A DNA stretch of 64,000 nucleotides from Salvia splendens (GCF_004379255.2 NC_056033.1:43426719-43490718); one strand, 5' to 3'. Shown: positions 1-13,168, counted from the stretch's first letter. Program-made: numbers and translations. Notes: generated by a model not told the origin, from the letters alone.

Positions 1-831
1 TAAAATCGAGCAACCAGTCTTTCCCAAAGCCGCTGTGCATTGATCAACATCATATCTCACTTCATGAACTGCATTCTTCAAAATACAGCTCCTTAGGTCG
101 TGGTAGGACGGGCCAACAACTCCTGTCCCTTGAGAAGCTATTGCATCAAGCATTGGTTGAAAATAGGCAGAATTAACAGCATCTGCAGGTAATCCAACAT
201 CAAAGAAGAAACGGCCTACAGCCATATCAACTATACTAACTTTCTTTTTCAAATTCAGAGCAGGAAAAGCAGCAGTGTTGGAGTTAACAACATCAAGGGC
301 TTTTGTCGCCACCGTTTCTCTTTTCTTCTTAATATTTGTTTTCCCGCTCACACCATCCTCTCTATCCCAGCTCATACCATCCTCTCTATCCCAGCAGGCA
401 GCCGTATTATGATTACTATTCAAGCAGCCACTATTATTAGCTAATTCAACTGCACCGATCCGAGGATTATCATACGCGTGGACATGAATGTCCCCATCAC
501 TATTGTTAGGTACCGCAGACCTACTGTTCCCAGGACTATCACAAGCAGGCTTATCCTTATCCTTAGCAAGTCTGGGTCTTTTCTTGGTTCTACTCAGAAT
601 CTGGATCATTTCGAGGCGTACATCAGGATGAACACTTGAGCAAGTAGCGCCATTGCCTTTCTGGCAGGCGAGATGTTCTTTAAACCTATGTATTCCTCCT
701 CCCTTAAATATCTTCCCACAGTATATACACTTAATTTCGACCTTCCCACCATTTCTAAGCATTTCGCAATGCTTCCAGGCAGGATCTTGCTTCTGCCGAG
801 TCACGGATACTATCTCCATATTAGAAGTCAT
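1..831 (-). CDS. BED zinc-finger / DUF659 hAT-transposase-like protein, 5' part (3' end beyond window)
   Basis: The frame is open for 277 codons from the ATG at 831 to the window edge, so the C-terminus is missing. The N-terminus has a BED-type zinc finger (C-x2-C near residues 28-31, then an H-x4-H pair in the IHRFKEHL segment). A basic KKRPR stretch follows and could be a nuclear signal. Near the window edge is a DUF659 signature (GRFFFDVGLPADAVNS, later GPSYHDLRS). In this family DUF659 precedes the hAT catalytic and dimerisation regions, which would lie outside the window. Such genes are often stable, domesticated relatives of hAT transposases, but whether this one is domesticated or a live element cannot be told here. 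Two adjacent 24-bp units at 347-394 duplicate eight residues (SWDREDGM/V). An AG sits just upstream of the ATG, which suggests an intron in the 5' untranslated region. Confidence 0.8.
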   Translation of the reverse strand, partial: MTSNMEIVSVTRQKQDPAWKHCEMLRNGGKVEIKCIYCGKIFKGGGIHRFKEHLACQKGNGATCSSVHPDVRLEMIQILSRTKKRPRLAKDKDKPACDSPGNSRSAVPNNSDGDIHVHAYDNPRIGAVELANNSGCLNSNHNTAACWDREDGMSWDREDGVSGKTNIKKKRETVATKALDVVNSNTAAFPALNLKKKVSIVDMAVGRFFFDVGLPADAVNSAYFQPMLDAIASQGTGVVGPSYHDLRSCILKNAVHEVRYDVDQCTAALGKTGCSIL

Positions 832-1230
832 CTCCTGAAAAAAAACAAATCGAACGAAGATAGAGTAAAATAGGCTTTCATCTGATTCCAAGACCTAAAA
901 AGCCCCCAAAATTATCAATTTCACTTAACTCGCCCAATTACACTTACTATTGAATTGAAACAAGCTAATCGAGTTCCAAAACATGCAAATGCAGTCATGA
1001 AAAAAATAAAGAAATTCTGGAAAGGGATGAAGATCGAGGTAAGAAAGCTCACTTGAATTGGAAATGGAAAAATAGCCCTCTTTTTCTGTACCCGAATCAG
1101 AAGAGGACCGAGTTAGGGCATTTCCGGCTCTGCGGAATGGTGAAGCCGCCAATATTGCATACACGTTTTTAATTTTTCTTACTTATAAATTTTCAAATGC
1201 GATTAAATTTAGATCTTCTAGTAAGTAGTA
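832..1230 (-). other. leader region of the BED/DUF659 gene, no separate gene seen
   Basis: The stretch upstream of the ATG at 831 is AT-rich and contains a pyrimidine-rich tract ending in AG next to the start codon, typical of a 5' untranslated intron. A short open frame at 925-1164 on the same strand has no recognisable domain and may be part of a non-coding first exon. The promoter was not identified. Confidence 0.35.
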
Positions 1231-1409
1231 CTCCCTCCGTCCCGTGCTACTCGCTCATTTCCTTTTCGGCTCGGAGATTAAGGAATGAGTGTATAGGAAA
1301 GTCAAAAATGACGGCTGTAGGTGAAATTTTTTACTAAAAATGGAAAGAGTGCAAGTAACTTGGGACGCCCAAAAAGGAAATAAGTGCGAGTAATGCGGGA
1401 CGGAGGGAG
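1231..1409. mobile_element. Stowaway (Tc1/Mariner) MITE
   Basis: A 179-bp element has terminal inverted repeats of roughly 40 bp that begin CTCCCTCCGTCCC and end GGGACGGAGGGAG. It is flanked by TA dinucleotides at 1229-1230 and 1410-1411. This is the classic plant Stowaway end and TA target duplication. It lies about 400 bp upstream of the BED/DUF659 start codon. It has no coding capacity. Confidence 0.9.
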
Positions 1410-1411
1410 TA

Positions 1412-3310
1412 TTAATTTAAGAGTTATTATTATCAATTTATGATTGATTTTTTTAAAATATAATATTTTTCAAAAAATCACATCGGAAAGCGAACTATAC
1501 AAGCTATCAGTTCGTAGTTCAAACTACTAAAATATTGTACTATATTCAGACATTTAAATCATAGTATAACATTTTGTCAAATTCTAATCAATATAAAATT
1601 TGAAAATAGAATATTATTTCATGTAGGAGTACACTACTTGAGTGAAGAATATCACAAAATGGGCCTAATTAGAATTGGTTGAAGGCGCGATTGAAACAAA
1701 CATAAGAAAGCCATCTCCAAAGCCCATTGATATTGTAAGCCCAACTATATCTATATCCAAACTACCCAATATATAACAGTATTTTTGGAGAAATATCCAA
1801 TCCTTTGAATAACATACTCCTATAGTCCTATTAATAAATTAGAAGCTCTATTTGGTGATAGAGACATTAATTAATTATTAGGTACCTAACTGTCATCGTG
1901 TGAGCTGTGACATTAACTAAAGACTTGGCAACCAATTCTCCTACACATAATAAAATATTGGCGTGTCAATGTTTCATTTAATATTTACATATTTGGCCCA
2001 TGTTTTAGATTTTGCCCAGAATTATAATCTATTTCGAGTTTTGTTGATATTCTTTTTAATTTTGATTTTAATTTAAAATTCATCTCAAAGTGTAACCATT
2101 TTAATTTTTATTCAAAACTAATTACAAAGAAGTCACACGACTTATTAGATGTAGCTAGCCTCTAAGCTCACTCATTTATCTTAATAATACATAGTTTCAT
2201 ATTAGTTGTAGCTGTACTTTTGAATAAAGTTGGTGTCGCTGCCGTTTGAAGTCTAAATCATCATTAAATCTCTAACAACAAACTACATGTTTGTTACATA
2301 TGCGGTTACAATGTTTACATATTATTCTAACTTCTAAATCTAGAATCAACGTGTTCAAAAATTTGATTTGGGAAAATGTTTTGAATTCTATATCAAGTTA
2401 TTGACAGAGTCAAATCTAATGCTATGAAACTTGGCTTTTAAATTTCATAATGAGTAGCATTAATTAGTATTTACTAGTGTTTATCTACATCCTATTCAAT
2501 GTGACATTAAATTGAACATACTATTACTACTACTACTATTATTAATATTATAACCATTGGTATTATGGAAATACTATATGTATTAGTCTTAATTAGTATC
2601 CAAAGTTATGTTCTAAACCAAATTAAATGACGTGGATCTCAATCACATGGAGCATATATAAATAGAAAAAAATAAACAGCGTATTATTATATTAGGAATA
2701 TCCTGTGAGTGAAGGGAGAATATAATATACTATGGATTGTATTGGAATAGAAAGAAAATAAAGGGGGTCTCGTGGGTAGCCATCAACTTTAGTTAATAGG
2801 TGCAGCTGTGACGGTATTAAATTTGAAATATAATTGTCAACTTATTAGTTTCAAAATTTTCTTTTTGCTGGAAACCTATAACCATGAATGCAACTGTAAA
2901 CCATTAATTTCCACCTCTCCCTTTCTCCTTACCCACACAAACTATCTCATACCTTGTGTCTCACCATATTCCACTTATTATTAATTTACTAGTATTATTA
3001 TTATAACAATATACATATATATACCCTAATTTTGAAATAATATGAATTAGTGTATAAAAATATCATGTAGTAGTAATAAACTCAAGTATATTATATTGCT
3101 AATAAGTGCACAATTTGAACTCGTTTTTGGAATTTAATAGTAGTAATAATAAATAATGTGAGAGGTAATTTAATAATGATTTAAGTGATGTAAACGCAGC
3201 ATTTAAGGCGCTTTTTCTGTAACATGGAAATGAAGAGAAGAAGTGCATTATTTGTAAAAAAAAAGCGGTTAGTTTTTGGAAGGTAAATTAGTTACTAGTC
3301 TCCCAAAGTG
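1412..3310. other. AT-rich intergenic region, promoter side of the ABCG gene
   Basis: I see no convincing coding sequence or intact repeat across about 1.9 kb. The region contains short simple repeats such as the ACT runs near 2526-2540. It should hold the promoter of the ABCG gene that starts at 3311, but I could not place a TATA box with confidence. Confidence 0.5.
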
Positions 3311-6300
3311 ATGGAAATAGAGGCGGAGGTTGGCGATATAGAGACGGCGATGCCTCGGAACGGCGGCGAAGCATACTTGGTGTGGGAAGATCTAACGGTG
3401 GTGCTGCCCAATTTCGGACAGGGTCCGACCCGGAAGCTGCTTCATGGGCTAAGCGGGTATGCCGTACCGGGTCGGATCATGGCTATTATGGGCCCTTCCG
3501 GCTCCGGCAAGTCCACCCTTCTTGATGCATTGGCAGGTCACAACCTATTCATTATAAATCCTCATCTCAAATTACTTAAGTAGTAGTAGTAGTAGTAGTA
3601 TATTTTATTTGTTCTCATTTACTAACAAATCCAGATTTTTAATATACATTACTCCTATAATGAAGTTATTTAAATTTGTGCAATATACTATGATAGTATT
3701 GTTTTGCTGCCTAAAACTTTGGTACATATGTTATGTATGTTGTTAGTAAGTTATCAAACTATGAAAGCGTTGAAATCTTGAATGATTACAAAATCAAAAA
3801 CAATAGTTTGGTTGCAAATTCAGAACAAATCAAGAGTTGGTAATTTGCACGCGGATGTTAAAGATGATATATAAAACTTGAATCTGGTGATGATTCGGGA
3901 ATTTATAGGCAGATTGCCCAAAAGGAGATAAAATTGACACTTTATATTTTCATTGTTGATTGAATTCTTAAACTTCAAATTATTCTAAATAAAGATTGAA
4001 TAGCACTAGAATTAGCTGGATGTATCTATGATTATCTTAGATATGATCAAGATCAATTATTTACTAGTTTTATTATTTGGTTAAATTAAGTGAATTGATC
4101 GAAGCATATCTGTCTTAAACTAAAATGTTTGAATATTTGTCTTAAAAGTAACAACATAATTAGTGTGAGAGATTATTTTTTGAAGTAATCTATAGGATAA
4201 ATAACAGTTTATGATCTCAACTATGGGGTGATTTTTTGTTTATCATCTCAAATTTAGCTTGTTTTTAATTATATATCTTGTACTTGCAAAATTTTATTTA
4301 CTGTTAAGAATGAGGCTACAAATATTTTTGCAATGGGATAAAAGTATATGTGTTTGGTGACACAGGTAGATTGTCAAGAAACATCGTCATGACTGGAAAC
4401 ATTCATCTGAACGGGAAGAAGCAGAGGCTGGATTATGGTGTGGTGGTATGTAATTCAAGAATCACGTTAGTTTGTTTGAAAGGCTGAATTTGAGTTGAAT
4501 GATGCAAACAGGCTTATGTTACACAAGAGGATGTGCTGTTGGGGACTCTGACAGTGCGGGAGACGCTGAGGTACTCGGCCCACCTGAGGCTTCCGAGCAC
4601 CATGACTAAGCAGGCGATCAAACAAGTCGTGGAGGCGACCATCATGGAGATGGGCCTCCAAGACTGCGCTGATCGACAGATTGGAAACTGGCAGATGAGA
4701 GGCATAAGTGGTGGTGAGAAGAAGAGAGTGAGCATTGCTCTTGAGATCCTCACGCGCCCTCGCCTCATGTTTCTTGATGAGCCTACCAGTGGCCTCGACA
4801 GTGCAGCCGCCTTCTTTGTCATCCAGTCCATCAAGAATCTTTCCCGGGACGGGAGGACTATCATCTGCTCCATCCACCAGCCTAGCAGCGAAGTTTTCGC
4901 CCTCTTTGATGATCTTTATTTGCTGTCCGGAGGGGAAACGGTTTACTTTGGTGAAGCTCGCACAGGGATTAAGGTTTCTTTTAATTTTGTTAATAAAACT
5001 ACTCCTTGTTTAGTGGTCTAATTTTGTCATTTTGATCTTCAGTTTTTTGCAGAATCAGGGTTTCCCTGTCCGAGCAGGCGGAATCCCTCAGATCATTTCC
5101 TGCGCTGCATCAACTCGGACTTTGACATTGTAACGACAACGCTGAAAGGATCACAGAGACTTGGTGTAAGAATACATCAATATGCATACTGACTTTCTAG
5201 TTTAAGTTTTGAGGCATCTATCTTAATACTAATAATTACAGGAACAAGACAATAAAGCAGATCCTCTGTTGAATATGGTGACATCAGATATAAGATCAAC
5301 TCTTATTGAGAAATATAAGCAATCGGAGTATGCACAAATGGCAAGATCGAGGATGCAACAAGTCTCCCTTGTTGTAAGTTTCTGGCTTCGTATATTTGGT
5401 TATACTAGTAGCATCAACTTTTTTTTTCTTTTTGACGCTATCCATGTTGCTTCGAGCCTTGGACGTATTGACTTTAAAAAGTGGTGAATTCAGCGAGGTC
5501 TGGACATTCAAGCGATAAAAGGAAGCCAAGCTAGTTGGTGGAAGCAGCTCACGACACTGACCAAGAGATCCTTCTTGAACATGTCTCGGGACATTGGATA
5601 TTACTGGTCTCGGATCGTCATATACACCATTGTTGCTTTATGTGTCGGGACCCTGTTCTACGACGTTGGCACCAGCTACACAGCGATACTAGCTCGTGGC
5701 GCTTGTGGTGGCTTCGTCACTGGTTACATGACTTTCATGTCCATAGGAGGATTTCCATCCTTTGTAGAGGAAATGAAGGTAATGTGTACATGAAACCAGA
5801 ATCTGGTCAAACTGATACTGATGGTGATTCTGTGTTGACATATAGGTCTTCTATCGGGAGAGGCTGAACGGGTACTATGGCGTGGCCGTGTTCATATTGT
5901 CCAACTTCTTTTCGTCGTTGCCATTCTTGGTTGCAATCTCATCTATTACCGGGACAATAACCTTTTTCATGGTGAAGTATCGGTCTGATTTCTCGCGTTA
6001 CGCCTTCTTCTGCCTGAATTTATTCGGGTGCATTGCTATGGTGGAGAGCGTGATGATGATTGTTGCGTCGCTAGTCCCAAACTTCTTGATGGGGATCATA
6101 GCTGGAGCAGGAGTTCTTGTAAGTGAATTAATAAACACAGTTCCCTTATTTCAGTTTCATCCCTTCCTTACCTTTTCACATTGTTTGCAGGGTATTATGA
6201 TGATGACGGCTGGCTTCTTCCGTCTCCTCCCCGATCTCCCCAAGGTCTTCTGGCGCTACCCCGTCTCCTTCATTGGATATGGGGCGTGGTCGTTGCAGGT

Positions 6301-6761
6301 ACTTCTCCCCCTCTTCCTCTATTCCTCACTTTCTATCTCAATGATGAAAATAAGATATCACTGTATATGAATCAAGTAAGGTTAGCCTCTCTCGTGTTGA
6401 TTTGTAGGGAGGATACAAGAACGACATGTTGGGGCTCGTGTTCGACCCTTTGTTCCCTGGGGATCCAAAGCTCACCGGAGAATATGTATTGACGAAGATG
6501 TTTGGTTTATCACTGGATCATTCAAAGTGGTGGGATCTATGCGCGGTGTATGCTCTCATCGTCGTATATAGATTCCTCTTCTTCGTGATTCTCAAGCTGA
6601 AAGAGAGAGCAGGGCCGTATGTGCATTCACTCTATGCGAGGAGAACTGCATACCGTCTCAAGAAACGACCATCCACGTTGCGTAGATCGACGTCTCGTCC
6701 CTCGAAGAGGCATACTGTGGCATTGTCATCCCAAGAAGGCCTCAATTCCCCCCTTGCATAG
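3311..6761 (+). CDS. ABC transporter G family half transporter, ABCG12/ABCG15-like
   Basis: Nine exons (3311-3536, 4366-4445, 4512-4973, 5043-5165, 5242-5373, 5494-5778, 5846-6118, 6191-6298, 6408-6761) join to 2043 nt, giving 680 residues, all with GT-AG introns. The nucleotide-binding domain comes first, as in all ABCG proteins: Walker A (GPSGSGKST, about residues 62-70), Q-loop (YVTQED), signature (ISGGEKKR), Walker B ([13 protein letters not shown]) and H-loop (SIHQPS). Six hydrophobic membrane segments follow from about residue 370. The end [11 protein letters not shown] is diagnostic of the plant ABCG12/15 clade, whose Arabidopsis member ABCG12 (CER5) exports cuticular wax at the plasma membrane. 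Half transporters work as dimers, usually with ABCG11. The substrate here is inferred. The ATG at 3311 was chosen because homologues begin MEIE. An AGT microsatellite sits in intron 1 near 3581-3600. No lesion was seen. Confidence 0.93.
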
Positions 6762-7257
6762 TAGCTGAATATTATATAGGACCATATTCTTATACAGCTT
6801 TGTGAGTTTTACTCGGTTCAAGTTGTAAGTTGTGTTGATCAAAGGTAATAAACATGCCACAGTTCAAAATTGATTAAATGATTTATGCGTTTGTTGATTA
6901 TGAAAGAGAATAATGAAAAAGTTGGGTTTTCAGTAATTTGCATCTTTTTGGCTGGCCCTGTTGTTATGTTTACGATACAATAACAAGCAAAGACATGAAA
7001 TGGGGAGAGAGCGAGAGAGAGCATAAGTTTGTGAGAATAATGGCCTCATCAAAATTTGATTTTCCATTGTACAACTCAATGTCAGAGAATAAACCAGTTA
7101 CAAATTCAACATTGATTTTCCAATCCCATTCATCAATGGAGAATCCTGTGGTTCAATCTCTATATGTCTACTCCGAGAACTGATTCAAAGACATTCAAAA
7201 AGTACAGATTTCAAACAAAATTGTTGTGAAAAAATGTAGTAGTAACAAAAATTGTAC
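6762..7257. other. short intergenic gap between convergent genes
   Basis: This AT-rich gap separates the stop codons of the ABCG gene (+) and the UTP21 gene (-). It should hold both 3' untranslated regions. AATAAA-like motifs occur (for example near 6847), but neither cleavage site could be fixed. The short open frames here look incidental. Confidence 0.5.
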
Positions 7258-10200
7258 TCAAAATTGTGAGTTGCTGAGAAATGTAACCATACACCTCGTG
7301 CTCTGAAACAACTTATCTATCTTCTGCCATACTGCAGTTTGAATGTGAAGAAGCTTCTCTGCCTTTTCCTGTAAAATAGGCTGGCAGCGTACGCTTTCAC
7401 CGTGGATCTGTGCATAACCAAATAGTGACTTCAGATGAAAATCCAATAATAATAGGACATTAAAAAAATACAAATACAGAGCATACAAGATCCTCAGAAT
7501 AATCCACAGTAAACCAATTTCAGATATTTAGGGTAAGTTCCATACTTCAATGTTACTCAGTACTGATAATAGTCATAACTACAAATATAAGAAAGGATGA
7601 AAGCTTACCTTTAAGAATAACCGGATCATAGCCTGTATAAACTCAAAATTATTTCTGCATGAAATTTCTTGTGTAAAATAATCTAGCAGAAGTCCAATCA
7701 AATGAGTTTCTGGTCTGTCGCTGGACTCTTGGTCACTGTCATCCTCGCCTACAATCTGAAGCATCCTAAGTTCCATGTCCAAAGTCGAAGATGATAAACC
7801 TTTGATATATTCTGTAAATGCTGCGACTGCAGATATTCAAGTGTGTATAGATGAGGTTCAGATAACATTTGAAATGAAATAATAGAGATAGTCAATGGTG
7901 AGTAGAGAAGAGCTTACAATCATTTTCCTCTGCAGAGTGTTGAAGGAATTGTAAGAACTCAGATACTGGACCGTCAGCTTGGATCTTTCTGCTCTCTGTT
8001 TCACCAGCTTGAGAATCCTCATCACCTTCAGCAGATTCTCTAGTTTTGAACACAATCTCTCCAGATAGGGATGGAATTGATGGCAAGAAAAAAGGGGCCT
8101 TTTCTGGCTTTTTTGGTGGCTCAATTGGTTTGTTCCTAGCTTTTATGATATCTAGATTGATCAAGCTTTGCCACTGACTCTTAGGCAACATTGAGAGGGT
8201 GACAAGATCGGGTATTTGTTCATGTCCAGGTGTGGAGAGAGGAACATCTTGCACTTCCTGAGGGCTTGACTTGTCAGCTTCCTCAGAGTTGGAATCCAAG
8301 GAATTCCCAGTTGAGATGGAAGGCAGATTGATGTTCACAATATCTTTGCCACTCCCATGGGCACCAGATTTACTAGGGGCAGAAAACATTGCCTGATTCA
8401 CCCACAAGTAAACACCATTCTGATCAACATGAGTCGTAGCTAAGACATCCATATTTGGGGAAAGAGACAGTGCTGTCACAGACACATCAACAAGTATAGC
8501 ATCTATTTGGCTAGCTAGGATTACATCCCAAATCCTTAGAGTCCCATCCATGCTGGAGGTCATTAGCCATTTCCCATCCTCACTAAAGCATGCATCAGTT
8601 ATACGATCTGTGTGACCTTCAAACTTACGAACCATCCTCAGTGCAACAACATCAAATAAGCGGATAACTAAGTCATCTGCCACTGTAGCCAGAAGACCAT
8701 TGTAACGGTGATAGACAATCTTGACAACTGGGCAACCTATTTCCCATCTGGACTTCAATTCACGTCCTTTAAAGTTCCAAACTTTTACATCACCATTCAA
8801 ACCCGCGCTTATCATGATGGTATTAGTTGAATCACAAGACACGCCAACCACTTCACCATTGTGGGCACAGGACCTGCCTTCTGACATATCAACATAACTG
8901 CCTCGACTAATACCTGACTGCAGGTTAAATCGCTCAATCCAACCAGCTGCAGTCCCTACAACTGCAAAATTGCCACATGCACTGATAGCACAGGCCTTAA
9001 CTGGTGTTGGGTTCTGTGGGCATGGTGACAGGATGTGTTCACCAATCACGAAATTTTGAAGCCTCCAGACAAAGGCTTGAGCAGTATCCATATGACATGT
9101 GACCACGTTGCACCAATCACGTTCTCTGATTTCAGCAACATCAAATGCGATAACAGGCTTGAGTTTTATTTCAGTTTCCTTCAGCTTGAGCTTTTTTGCT
9201 CGTTTTGATACATGGCGCTGAGAAAGCTCTCTGCTCTGTTGATCCTGGATGACAGAGAACAGCCGAAAGGCCCGATCCTGTCCAGCTGAGAGGATGTGTC
9301 GTCCATTAGAATAGAATCTGATACACTTTGGGGGTGCACTATGCCCACTTCTAAATCGTAGAAGACGGGCATCCCCATCACTAGTGTCAAAAATCCACAT
9401 TTTTATAGAGTTGTCAGCTGATGAACTCATCAACACAGGCTCGTTTGCAAGAAAGTGAAGAGAAACTATTGAGCAATCATGGGCCTCTCCAATAACAGAA
9501 TGGAGCCTCCTCTTTTCAAGATTCCATATGCTTATGACACCAGATGAACCACCAGATGCTAGAAGTGGCTGTCCATCAGTGCTGAAAGATAGAGCAGTCA
9601 CAGAACCTCTAGTAGATTGAGAGAAAGTAACCACTTCTTCATCATATCGTATGTTGTGGACGTGAATCTTTCCATCAGAACAGCCAACAGCAACAACATC
9701 TAGGGCAGGAGATGAAACACAACAGGATATGGCTGAACTCCAGCGTTTGAATTCATAAAGTTTTTTCTTTGTGCTAATATTCCATAGTTGTAGAGAACCT
9801 TCCTGGCTTCCAACAATTACCTGTGTGCAATGCTTTTAGTGAGAAAAAGTTCCCGAGGAAACTAAAACAAGTAATAATAGGGGTTTCTTCTTAAATGTCA
9901 CCAGTGCATATCATTGATGAACGAAATAAGTTACCTTGTTCAGATAAGTATCTGGATGCATAATGCAGCTTGGTGTGAACTTGTTTCCGAGTGAAATATG
10001 ACCAAATGGAGAATTATTCTCAGTTATGCCTTTAAATGCCCAGATGAACATATTGCCTTTTACATCAAGGCTTAAGACATGTTCACCAAAAAGTAGCAAG
10101 TGATTAATCTTAGCATTATGGCTTTCCCATGTTGCAACCTGTAAAACGTTCAGTACAATCGCTTCAGTTTATGTTCAGAAAGCCTAAATTATCATGATTC

Positions 10201-11660
10201 ATGACTAGTCTATAAATATATTCCAAAGGCATATTACAGCAAGTCTAACATTCTAGAAAGATCCAGCAAAGTCCAGATGATTCTCATAATAGATTGGATT
10301 CGCAGAACAATATGCTCATCTATATTTTCGAACATGGTCTACTAACCATAGATGTACAGAACTAACTAGCACTATATGTAATTTCCATTTCGAGCTTGAG
10401 TATTTTTCAAATTGAGTAATATAACCAGTACGCTTAGAACCATGGAAACAGGTAAAGAATATAAAAGCATAAACCTCGTGCATATCCTCCATACACCAAG
10501 AGGGTGCAACATTGAGGATGGCATGGGTTATAATAAAATGTTAGGTAGTTATTTGATTAGTGGAGAAAGTAACCGATCAAGGGAAAATAGTGAATTAAGA
10601 TGGTGGGTCATGTGTATTTTTTTAATAAGGAGTATTGTGAGGGTAAACTATAAAGAGTGTTCAAACAGACTCTTTGTGTAGGCCTTACAAGGAAGGGGAG
10701 GATCAGTTGTAGAAGAATTAATCACAGTGAAAAGTTCCATAAAGAATAGTACATTTTGTGTAACTAATTAGCATTAATCAACATGAAAGTAAAACGCAAG
10801 AGTTACTACAGTATGCAAACCCAAAGCATGAAACAACATTAAGTGCCATGGTTGGTTACATGACTTCTTTCATTACCCGTATAAGGCTGGGGGAACATAA
10901 CAACTAACTAGTATCAGATCCTCTAAACTGTCTTCATGTTCTTCACTATTTTAAAACTCTAATCATAAGTAAACTCAAGAATTATGCACGACATACCATA
11001 CTTAGTTTATCCGCTGTACCTGATGAGCACGTTTAAAAACAGCAATATTACATCCATACGCAGCAAATGTGTAGTCCCGATACGAAGCCAAAGCTCGTAT
11101 TTTCTTTGGTAGTTGTGGCCCTGTATTTTCCACATAAATAATAACTTAGTTGTAAACGATTAAAAGCTTTGAACTTAAAGTATAAGCAACCAGATTATAC
11201 AAAATCTTATACTGCACTACAACTTAAGGGTGTCAGGTCTTATGCAATCACATCTAACCAGGGTAAAATATATGGATGTTGTAAAATACTAGGAGGATAA
11301 CAAAAGAAATAGCTGCTCTTTCACTTTATCACTGAAATATGCATATTGCATTCAGCTATTCTGCTCTATTACACTCAAAAACAAAGAGATTAATAATAGT
11401 AGCAGAAACATCTCCTGAAAAAGCTTACCAACGAGTACTAAATTGAGCTTGGCACACTGCATAAGAGGGGAAAAAACGTGAGATTCTTCAAAGATAAATA
11501 GAATGCATGAGAAAAACAAGAATAACGCATATACGTTGTATATTTGAAAAGCCTTGCCGACGCTAACGGTTACAAAGGTTTCGGTGCCGAGACGCTGTAC
11601 GGAGAAGGGCACTTGAGTGGTTATGTATCCAATTGCTCGAAAAGGCTGGAAAATCCCCAT
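7258..11660 (-). CDS. UTP21: U3 snoRNP-associated WD40 protein UTP21 (WDR36 homologue)
   Basis: Seven exons on the minus strand (11535-11660, 11429-11456, 11020-11120, 9935-10138, 7918-9820, 7609-7826, 7258-7407) join to 2730 nt, giving 909 residues. It begins MGIFQPFRAIGYIT, the usual UTP21 start. Repeated WD40 blades fill about residues 35-660 as two propellers; clear examples are ASGGSSGVISIWNLEK and TSSMDGTLRIWDV. The Utp21 C-terminal domain then contains IDKLFQSTRCMVTFLSNSQF and ends at the stop at 7258-7260. UTP21 belongs to the UTP-B subcomplex of the small-subunit processome and is needed for 18S rRNA maturation in the nucleolus. Exon 2 is only 28 bp. The TTG upstream of 11660 is not needed as a start. 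The gene appears intact. Confidence 0.95.
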
Positions 11661-11844
11661 TATCAATCACTTTAGTTGCAATCGCACAGATTAGCAGAAA
11701 GATGTGAAGTCAATAAACAGCAGAGTCTTGCAATAGCAGCTGATAAAACGGCGTAAGAGTGAGGCAAAATAGCTTCGCCCCGTCGATGAAGGAGGAGAGC
11801 GGCGGTGGAGAGAGGTTTAGGGGGTGTTGAAATGCGCAAGGGTT
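11661..11844 (-). promoter_or_regulatory. probable promoter and 5' untranslated region of UTP21
   Basis: Only about 185 bp separate the UTP21 start codon from the next transposon. No TATA box is obvious, which is common for housekeeping genes. The neighbouring Harbinger element therefore sits within the likely promoter region. This is inferred from position only. Confidence 0.35.
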
Positions 11845-11847
11845 TTA

Positions 11848-12437
11848 GAGTGTCCACTATAAGGCGGACACGCCCAATAGCCCCGCCCCAGTTTTTGTCA
11901 ATAGCCCCAATTTTGTTGTCCATAGCCCCAAAATTTTGTGTCCGCCACTATGGTGGACACCTCCAATAGCCCCAAAATTTTATAATCAACTTTTATTTTA
12001 TAATATTTCAAGTAATTATGAACAACTTTATCGGGCTATACGTAATTAGAAGAAATTGTAGTGAGAGAAATTGTTCATTTCCGACCCCAAATTGTAGTGA
12101 GAGAAATTTGTATAGATGTTGTGTTTGAATGGTGTGAAAATAATGAATGGAGTGGGGTGTATTTATAGGTGAATTGAAGTGAAAAAAAAAAAAAAAAAAA
12201 ATCGCATGCAACCGCCGCGGCTAATGTCTCCACTATAGGCGCCGCGCCTATAGGCGCGGCTATTGCACCCCCGCCGCGTCCTCGCCGCGCACACGGCTAT
12301 CGCGCGTCCGCCGCATCTCGCCCCACTCGCCGCGTCCACCCCCGCGCCGGACACCCTTCCCACTATAACCCGCCCCGCTTCCGCCCCGCTTTTTCCCCCA
12401 GCGCGGCTATAGCCGCGCCTCATTATAGTGGACACCC
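11848..12437. mobile_element. PIF/Harbinger-type non-autonomous element
   Basis: The 590-bp element begins GAGTGTCCACTATAA and ends with its near inverted copy TTATAGTGGACACCC. It is flanked by TTA at 11845-11847 and 12438-12440, the 3-bp target preference of PIF/Harbinger. One half is very GC-rich with short palindromes such as GGCGCGGCTAT. The other half holds a TATAAATAC box (seen on the minus strand near 12160) followed by CT/CA-rich leader sequence, which looks like a relic of a transposon gene promoter. It also has a 20-base A run at 12181-12200. No transposase is encoded. Confidence 0.8.
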
Positions 12438-12440
12438 TTA

Positions 12441-13163
12441 CTCCTCCTAGTTTTTAAAAAGCGCCACAAGTTAAAGTCGTTGTTTCTCTTTTGCCTTTGT
12501 TCTTATTTCTTATTCATTTAATTTCTTTATTTTTATTATTAGTAGTATTAAACTAAATATTCTAACTAAGTTGAATACTGTATATGATTGAATTAATATA
12601 TGAATATTGTTAAATAAGGGAAGTTATATAATAGTACTAATAGATGGCACACTTCGGGAATGGCACGCGAATTTTTTCTAGGATATCTTGTTTTGTGTTT
12701 AAGGTATTACTCCCATATTTATATTTATATTAATATTAATGTGAGAGAGAGTTTTTTTATAAAAAAAAATGAAATGTGACATCTTTTATGAGATGAATTA
12801 AAAAGAAAAAAGTGATATTTATTATGGGACGGAGTAAGTAGTATATAATTAAGCATTCAAACTATTTTCATAACTTTGTGAAGGATACCGTGTAGAATCT
12901 GCTCAAGGAAAATGGACATTTGGAAACACTTTGATATATGCTAATGCATAGTACTACTTTATTAGGAAACTCAAGTTACACATAAGAATGAGAAGCACTT
13001 GCATTCTCAACCGAGTTTTGGGGAACTGAAGTAATTGTAATGGTCGCGGAAGTTGTTAACTGAGATTGTTTATTCTTCAGCTTAATGTATTGGGACAATA
13101 AATTGCAGTCAATGACTGAATAGCTTACAAAAAATTAGTTCAACGTGACAGAATCATACATGT
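12441..13163. other. AT-rich intergenic region with a Stowaway relic
   Basis: No gene is visible. A degraded Stowaway-like end (GGGACGGAG) lies near 12820-12835 and a weaker partner (TTACTCCC) near 12705, suggesting an old MITE of about 130 bp. The rest is unremarkable AT-rich sequence. Confidence 0.4.
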
Positions 13164-13168
13164 GTAAG

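Noticed and set aside
4467..4877. Minus-strand frames across the ABCG exon 3
   Set aside because: The plus strand encodes the conserved signature and Walker B motifs, so these are antisense shadows.
10412..10681. Plus-strand 89-codon frame within the UTP21 gene
   Set aside because: It lies in a UTP21 intron, has no domain and reads through ordinary AT-rich intron sequence.
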